Part shown: positions 33,271-37,495 of the stretch, piece after piece | Position numbering within the stretch: position 1 is the stretch's first letter | How the letters are laid out: each line of letters opens with the position of its first letter | Source of the DNA: Alphaproteobacteria bacterium | Lineage (GTDB): Bacteria; Pseudomonadota; Alphaproteobacteria; UBA9219 | Assembly: GCA_031291395.1 (NCBI GenBank) | Contig: JARLJD010000170.1 | Coordinates: 1 to 37,495 of the forward strand | Length of the DNA: 37,495 bases | Direction of reading: 5' to 3' | The notes under the pieces: generated by a model | Database searches by the model: none | The model's input: only the letters and a program-made list of their open reading frames with translations | Told to the model about the DNA's origin: nothing | Made by a program: the position numbers and the translations under genes

Positions 33271-34110
33271 ATGTTTCAACGTGATTGGGGCGACCGCCTT
33301 GTGCGTAAGCAATACGAGGAATTTGCAAATCAGCATATCATCATTGCTGGCGGCGCGACGGGCATAGGCGAGCAATTAGTAAGCGCTTTTCATTGGCTTG
33401 GCGCCAGAGTGTCGGTTTTAGACAAAGATAAGGCGCCTTCGTCGCGGGACGGCAGGGTTCGGTGCTATCAAGCGAATCTTGCCGTTGAAAAGAAACGCGA
33501 GAAAGCGATACAGAGTGCCTTGAATAAATTTGGTAATCCCAAGATTTTCATTAGTACCGTAGGTATTGACGAGCGCGTTGGTTTCGACGCGTTGACGCAG
33601 GACAAGTTCGAAAAATTATATGCAGCCAACTTTATTGCCCCCTTCTTCACAGCCAAGAGCCTTTTGAAACCCATGCGAGAAGGCGGCGGCGGGACTATGT
33701 GCCTGTTTACATCAGAGCATGGCAGCAGGATTTCCGAACCGGATCTGACCCCCTATGGCATTGCAAAAGCTTCGATAAATAATGCTGTCCCGAGGCTTGC
33801 GGCTTTTGTGGGCGAAGAAAACAGTCCAGACAACTACATCCGTATTTTCGCCTTTTGCCCGGGTTGGACGCAAACCGAAAATCAGAAAAGACGCTTTCCG
33901 CAGAAAGTGGTTGAAGATTCCGCGCGCAAAGAGCATTTAATCCCCCTCGTCATACAGCCGGAGGATATGGTGGAACCGGTGCTTTTTAACGTTTCCGATC
34001 GCGCAAGATTTTGCACAGATCCGGTTATACACACCGCAGGCATGGGACATAGACGCCCTGACGGGCTTAACGCAAAATCTTGCAGAGCAGATAATCTTAC
34101 TGCGTCATAA
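33271..34110 (+). CDS. Short-chain dehydrogenase/reductase (SDR)
   Basis: A 279-residue NAD(P)-dependent oxidoreductase of the classical SDR fold. The cofactor motif is GGATGIGEQ at residues 27-35. The catalytic set is Ser148 (LFTSEHGS) and Tyr162/Lys166 in PYGIAKASI. The usual NNAG is replaced by STVG at 95-98. After the core come FCPGWTQTENQKRRF and a C-terminal HTAGMGHRRPDG. A GGAG lies about 7 bases before the ATG. It is divergent from the ArgB-like pseudogene. The last four codons and the stop lie in the terminal repeat of a palindromic element, so the natural C-terminus may be altered. Substrate unknown; a tailoring role for the nearby CDPS product is possible but unproven. Confidence 0.88.
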   Translation: MFQRDWGDRLVRKQYEEFANQHIIIAGGATGIGEQLVSAFHWLGARVSVLDKDKAPSSRDGRVRCYQANLAVEKKREKAIQSALNKFGNPKIFISTVGIDERVGFDALTQDKFEKLYAANFIAPFFTAKSLLKPMREGGGGTMCLFTSEHGSRISEPDLTPYGIAKASINNAVPRLAAFVGEENSPDNYIRIFAFCPGWTQTENQKRRFPQKVVEDSARKEHLIPLVIQPEDMVEPVLFNVSDRARFCTDPVIHTAGMGHRRPDGLNAKSCRADNLTAS

Positions 34111-34333
34111 AGTGGTTTCTAACAAAACGCGTCACAAAAACAGCGTGATTCCCTCCTCTCTATGGGGGAGGGTGGTTACGCACAAGCGGTTTTTGAAGAT
34201 TTAGACCGGAATATCGGCACGATCTCACACACACTCGAACATCACCCCCACCCTAACCCTCCCCCATAGAGGGGAAGGGGATTCCACCGCTTGTGGTGCA
34301 AGCGCTGTTGTTTAGTCTCTTTGTGACGCAGTA
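34098..34333. repeat. MITE-like element between the SDR and HNH genes
   Basis: About 236 bases with imperfect terminal inverted repeats (tactgcgtcataaag at the left; ctttgtgacgcagta at the right). An inner G/C-rich inverted pair at about 34147-34280 (gattccctcctctctatggg, and its inverse) is similar to the 17727-17841 element. It fills most of the 361-base gap between the SDR and the HNH endonuclease gene; nothing else is visible there beyond a short stretch that should hold the HNH promoter. Confidence 0.8.
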
Positions 34334-34471
34334 GGAATAATGACCCCCCTATAGGTGGCTAGGGGCGCTTTCTTCCTAATCCCTGTCCCCCTTTCTTCTG
34401 GACAATCCCCGCATTTTTCACCAAATTACGCCTGCCTGATGCTGATTCGGGAAAGGGGGAACGCGGGTGTG

Positions 34472-35044
34472 ATGTCGTCGCCGCAAAGCTGTCCTGCTCT
34501 TGTGCTGAACGCGGATTATCGTCCGCTCAGTTATTTCCCGCTTTCGCTGTGGTCGTGGCAGGACGCGATCAAGGCGGTTTTTTTGCAGCGCGTCGTCATT
34601 CTTTCCGAATATGACCGCACGGTTCATTCGCCCTCTTTTCATATGCGCTTGCCCAGCGTGATCGCGCTGCGCGACTATATCTCGCCCGCGCGGCATCCCG
34701 CCTTTACGCGGTTCAACGTTTTTCTGCGCGATCGTTTCAGTTGCCAGTATTGCGGCCAGCGCAAGCCGACGCCGGAATTGACTTTCGATCATGTCGTGCC
34801 GCGCAGCCGAGGCGGGCATACGACATGGGAAAACGTCGTCACCGCCTGCGGTTCGTGCAACACGCGCAAAGGCAGCCAGATGCCCAAGCAATGCGGCATG
34901 TATCCTCACCGCGCCCCGTGGCGGCCGCACAGCCACGAACTGCAAGAAAACGGCCGCGCCTTCCCGCCCGGCTATTTGCACGACAGCTGGCGCGATTTTC
35001 TGTACTGGGATACGGAATTGGAGTCAGAGGACAGTGACCCCTAA
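34472..35044 (+). CDS. HNH endonuclease family protein
   Basis: A 190-residue HNH nuclease-like protein of the kind that opens with a conserved LVLNADYRPLSYFPLSLWSW segment, which I know from alphaproteobacteria and cyanobacteria. The zinc-binding cysteines are in FSCQYCGQ and ACGSCNTRKG. The HNH core is LTFDHVVPRSRGGHTTWENV. All core residues are intact. The frame is open 39 codons upstream with several possible starts; I chose the ATG at 34472 because it gives the standard N-terminus and follows a GGGGGAA stretch. Whether it cuts DNA in vivo is unknown. It ends just before a REP-like pair. Confidence 0.88.
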   Translation: MSSPQSCPALVLNADYRPLSYFPLSLWSWQDAIKAVFLQRVVILSEYDRTVHSPSFHMRLPSVIALRDYISPARHPAFTRFNVFLRDRFSCQYCGQRKPTPELTFDHVVPRSRGGHTTWENVVTACGSCNTRKGSQMPKQCGMYPHRAPWRPHSHELQENGRAFPPGYLHDSWRDFLYWDTELESEDSDP

Positions 35045-35054
35045 TTGCGCTTTT

Positions 35055-35127
35055 TCGTAGGAGCGGCTTCCAGCCGCGACCCTTTGCTCTTGCGTCAACA
35101 GTCGTGGCTGGAAGCCGCTCCTACGAA
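35055..35127. repeat. GTAG-headed REP-like inverted pair, copy 2
   Basis: Left copy gtaggagcggcttccagccg and inverted copy ending ctggaagccgctcctac, as at 13885-13955 but with a different spacer. It lies directly after the HNH gene stop and before the next promoter, so it could terminate transcription. Confidence 0.8.
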
Positions 35128-35192
35128 CAGATAATTTAACTGTCCTTTGGTTTGGCACACCCCTTGCTTGTTAAGGCCGCGGGAGAGTGTCA

Positions 35193-36137
35193 ATGATCGA
35201 AATCGGCGCGGTTGCCTCGGAAAACAGCAATTTGACTTTGGGCGGTTCTGCGTCTGCGGACACTGTCGACCATAGCTATGCGCGTTATCCGAACGAAGCG
35301 GCGGGCGCGGGTACGGCGACGATGAGTTTCGACGACTTTCTCGATATGATCAATCCGCTGGAGCATATTCCCGTCGTCAGTTCGATCTATCGCGCCGTGA
35401 CGGGGGAAAACATCAACCCCGTTTCGCGCATTGCCGGAGACACGCTTTATGGCGGCGCTTTAGGTCTGGCCTCCGCCGGACTCAGCGCGCTTGGCGCGAT
35501 CGGCGATGAGGTCGTGGCCGCGAATAATGAGGGACAATCGGCTTCGGCAACCCTTGTCGCGGCGTTGGTTGGTTCGGATTCTTCCTCCGACATAAAATTG
35601 GCCGCAGCATCTTCGTCCCCTGCGACGGCATCGACGGCAACGCAAACCGCAAGCGTACAAACACCCGCGCCTCAATCGCCGATAGCGCAAACCCCCGATA
35701 GTTCCAGCAAGCCGTCCGCGCAAACCGCCTCGGTTGCGGCTTCTGCGCGACCGATCGCTTTGGCCTCGACCGCCGACGCGCCAATCGCGTCCGGCAAATT
35801 TCTGCCGCTCGATCGTTCCAAACCGGCCTATAGCGGGGTGATGGATTCCGCCATGGTGCAAAGCGCGCAGCAAAATCAGGCGTTAGCCTTGAGTTTGTCC
35901 GGCCAGAGTTCGCTGTTGCAAGCGCAGCGCAAGTTGCGCAGCAACCGCTTCGCCGTGGCCGCGCCGACAACAGCCAATGCGGCGGCGTCGGCGACGAACA
36001 TTCAGGCCGATCCGGAAACGCAAGCCGCCGTGCAAAATTTGGCTCGCGAACTCCAAGCGATGAAAAGCGTCAACCGATATAAAAGCTCTGCCCAAATGAC
36101 GCCCATTCCGGGCGGAACGGTAGATATGGTTAATTGA
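35193..36137 (+). CDS. Ala/Ser-rich protein, conserved N-terminal domain, unknown function
   Basis: A 314-residue protein. The conserved-looking part is at about residues 45-110: SFDDFLDMINPLEHIPVVSS, IYRAVTGENINPVSRIAGDT and LYGGALGLASAGLSALGAIG. I recall similar segments in unannotated alphaproteobacterial proteins, but cannot verify it here. The rest is low-complexity Ala/Ser/Thr/Gln/Pro, presumably disordered, with a C-terminal helical segment (QAAVQNLARELQAMKSV). A GTG lies two codons upstream, but the ATG has a well-spaced GGGAGAG, so I chose it. No signal peptide. It is followed by mutS on the same strand. Confidence 0.8.
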   Translation: MIEIGAVASENSNLTLGGSASADTVDHSYARYPNEAAGAGTATMSFDDFLDMINPLEHIPVVSSIYRAVTGENINPVSRIAGDTLYGGALGLASAGLSALGAIGDEVVAANNEGQSASATLVAALVGSDSSSDIKLAAASSSPATASTATQTASVQTPAPQSPIAQTPDSSSKPSAQTASVAASARPIALASTADAPIASGKFLPLDRSKPAYSGVMDSAMVQSAQQNQALALSLSGQSSLLQAQRKLRSNRFAVAAPTTANAAASATNIQADPETQAAVQNLARELQAMKSVNRYKSSAQMTPIPGGTVDMVN

Positions 36138-36256
36138 GCGGACGCGCTCAAAACGTCAAAAACACCGCATTACTGGCAAATTTTGTTCACCTGTTGCCGC
36201 CAAGGTCTGGTTTTGGCATGGTGTTCTTTCACCTTCATGACGCGGATACGTTGTTT

Positions 36257-37495
36257 ATGCCTGTTCTTCAGCCCTCCTTCCTTCCCGATCCTCCGGCGGT
36301 TGAAGCCGCGACGCCTTTGATGGCGCAGTATCTGGCGGTTAAGGCGCGGCATCAGGATTGCCTTTTGTTCTTTCGTCTCGGCGATTTTTACGAGATGTTT
36401 TTTGAAGACGCGGTGACGGCTTCCAAGGCACTCGACATCGCGTTGACGCGGCGCGGGCAGCATCAGGGGCAGGATGTGCCGATGTGCGGGGTTCCGGCGC
36501 ATGCCTATGAGAGCTATGTCGCGAAACTGATCCGCGCCGGTTTTCGCGTGGCGATTTGCGAGCAGAAGGAATCCCCCGAAGAAGCTAAAAAGCGCGCCAA
36601 AGGGCAAGGGGGCGGGAAGGCGATTGTGACCCGCGACGTCGTGCGCATTATTACCCAAGGCACGCTGACCGAAGACAGCCTGCTCGACGCGCGCGCCGCC
36701 AATTATCTGGCCTGCCTGACGAATGTGGGCGAAGACATGGCGATCGCGTGGTGCGATATTGTCGCGGGGCATATTTTCGCGCAAAGCGTATCTGTGGCCG
36801 AGCTGTCCGGCGTGTTGGCGCGGTTGGACGCCAGCGAGATTCTAATCGCGCAGCGTTTGGTCGAAAAGCCGGAGTTATTTGAGATTCTTGCGCCCGTGCG
36901 CGCCCAGCTTGCGCCGCAGCCAAACGGGCGTTTCGACAGCGACAATGCGCGGCGGCGGCTGTGCGATATATATAATGTGGGCGATGTCGCCGCGTTTGGC
37001 GATTTTTCGCGCGCCGAAATCGCGGCGCTTGGATCGTTGCTGGATTATGCCTGTCTGACGCAGAAGACCGATTTGAAACATTTTGCGCGGCCTTTGAAAT
37101 CGGGCGCGTTGCAGGTCACGATCGATGCGGCGACGCGGCGCAATCTGGAACTGACGCGCACGCTATCGGGCGACAGGCGCGGCAGTTTGCTCGACGCGAT
37201 CGACCGCACGGAAACCGGTGCGGGGGCGCGTTTGCTGGCCGCGCGGCTGACCTCGCCCTTGACCGATGTCGGTGCAATTGCGGCGCGGCTCGACGCCGTC
37301 GCGTTTTTCGTGGGGGCGGGGGTTTTGCGGGACAAAATGCGCGCGTCCTTGCGGCGCTGCCCCGATCTGGAACGCGCTCTGGCGCGGTTGGCTTTGGGGC
37401 GCGGCGGCCCGCGCGATCTGGCTTCTGTGCGCGACGCGTTGAGCGAGGCCGAGGCGGTACGTTCGGCGCTGCTCGCCGCAAGACTCCCCCTCCCC
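36257..37495 (+). CDS. mutS: DNA mismatch repair protein MutS, 5' part
   Basis: The first 413 codons of MutS, running off the window. The N-terminal mismatch-recognition domain has TPLMAQYLAVKARHQDCLLF followed by FRLGDFYEMFFEDA, with the mismatch-stacking Phe-x-Glu (FYE) motif intact. Then come LTRRGQHQGQDVPMCGVPAH, AKLIRAGFRVAICEQKE, and VTRDVVRIITQGTLTED. The connector and start of the core domain (LKSGALQVTIDAATRRNLEL, TRTLSGDRRGSLLDAIDRTE) follow. An in-frame ATG at 36218 is an alternative start; neither has a strong ribosome site. ATPase and clamp domains lie beyond the edge. Confidence 0.95.
   Translation, partial: MPVLQPSFLPDPPAVEAATPLMAQYLAVKARHQDCLLFFRLGDFYEMFFEDAVTASKALDIALTRRGQHQGQDVPMCGVPAHAYESYVAKLIRAGFRVAICEQKESPEEAKKRAKGQGGGKAIVTRDVVRIITQGTLTEDSLLDARAANYLACLTNVGEDMAIAWCDIVAGHIFAQSVSVAELSGVLARLDASEILIAQRLVEKPELFEILAPVRAQLAPQPNGRFDSDNARRRLCDIYNVGDVAAFGDFSRAEIAALGSLLDYACLTQKTDLKHFARPLKSGALQVTIDAATRRNLELTRTLSGDRRGSLLDAIDRTETGAGARLLAARLTSPLTDVGAIAARLDAVAFFVGAGVLRDKMRASLRRCPDLERALARLALGRGGPRDLASVRDALSEAEAVRSALLAARLPLP

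Noticed and set aside
36170-36784. A 204-codon minus-strand frame near the right edge
   Set aside because: Lies opposite the N-terminal domain of mutS, whose plus-strand translation is unmistakable.
1-37495. tRNA or rRNA genes
   Set aside because: No T-arm-like ggttcgaatcc signature with a matching acceptor stem and no rRNA-like conserved segments were noticed on either strand by eye; a covariance-model search would settle it.

Overview
The window reads as a chromosomal segment of an alphaproteobacterium, probably a poorly characterised lineage. The evidence is murA followed by an overlapping DUF2948 gene, mnmG-rsmG-parA-parB in order, a Bpt-type aminoacyl-tRNA-protein transferase, a ruvC-ruvA-ruvB block leading into ybgC-tolQ-tolR, and mutS at the right edge. 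I cannot name a genus from the sequence alone. Most genes are GC-rich. A few stretches (about 11.2-12.2 kb and 31.1-34.1 kb) look visibly more AT-rich and behave as accessory DNA. The first 225 bases hold no gene I can support.

Layout. 0.2-1.1 kb: ExeA-type AAA ATPase (+). 1.3-3.0 kb: murA and DUF2948 (-). 3.4-9.4 kb: tripartite RND efflux operon (-), with a divergent TetR/AcrR-type regulator and an AcrR-like palindrome between them. 9.8-11.1 kb: the regulator coupled to a glycerophosphodiester phosphodiesterase. 11.3-13.9 kb: an unknown protein, an HExxH protein and trmB. 14.0-14.6 kb: an unknown protein (-). 15.0-19.7 kb: mnmG, rsmG, parA, parB. 19.9-20.8 kb: bpt and an overlapping small membrane protein. 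21.1-29.99 kb (-): in transcription order, an RHH antitoxin, PIN toxin, CMP/dCMP-type deaminase, ruvC, ruvA, a polytopic membrane protein, ruvB, three tandem SBP_bac_3 paralogues, ybgC, tolQ and tolR. Many of the junctions in this run overlap by 1-4 bases. 30.1-31.1 kb: kdsD/kpsF. 31.1-34.1 kb: accessory island. 34.5-37.5 kb: HNH endonuclease, an Ala/Ser-rich protein that I believe is conserved in alphaproteobacteria, and the 5' part of mutS.

The most striking region is the island after kdsD. It carries a probable tRNA-dependent cyclodipeptide synthase (31156-31866). That gene lies between two copies of the last 122 bp of kdsD, so the DNA between them looks like a roughly 930-bp insertion that restored the end of kdsD. 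Next to it are an acetylglutamate-kinase-like gene broken by one in-frame TAA, a short coupled ORF and a short-chain dehydrogenase. The second striking region is the ruv-tol operon, where three membrane-anchored solute-binding paralogues with nearly identical N-termini sit between ruvB and ybgC without any transporter genes.

The intergenic spaces are littered with palindromic repeats of at least four families: GTAG-headed REP-like pairs, hairpins built on cgtcattcccgcgaaagcgg or cgtcatccccgcgaaagcgg, and two kinds of G/C-rich MITE-like elements. Many sit at convergent gene ends or between operon genes, where they could act as terminators or processing sites. At least two have supplied the 3' end of a neighbouring gene.
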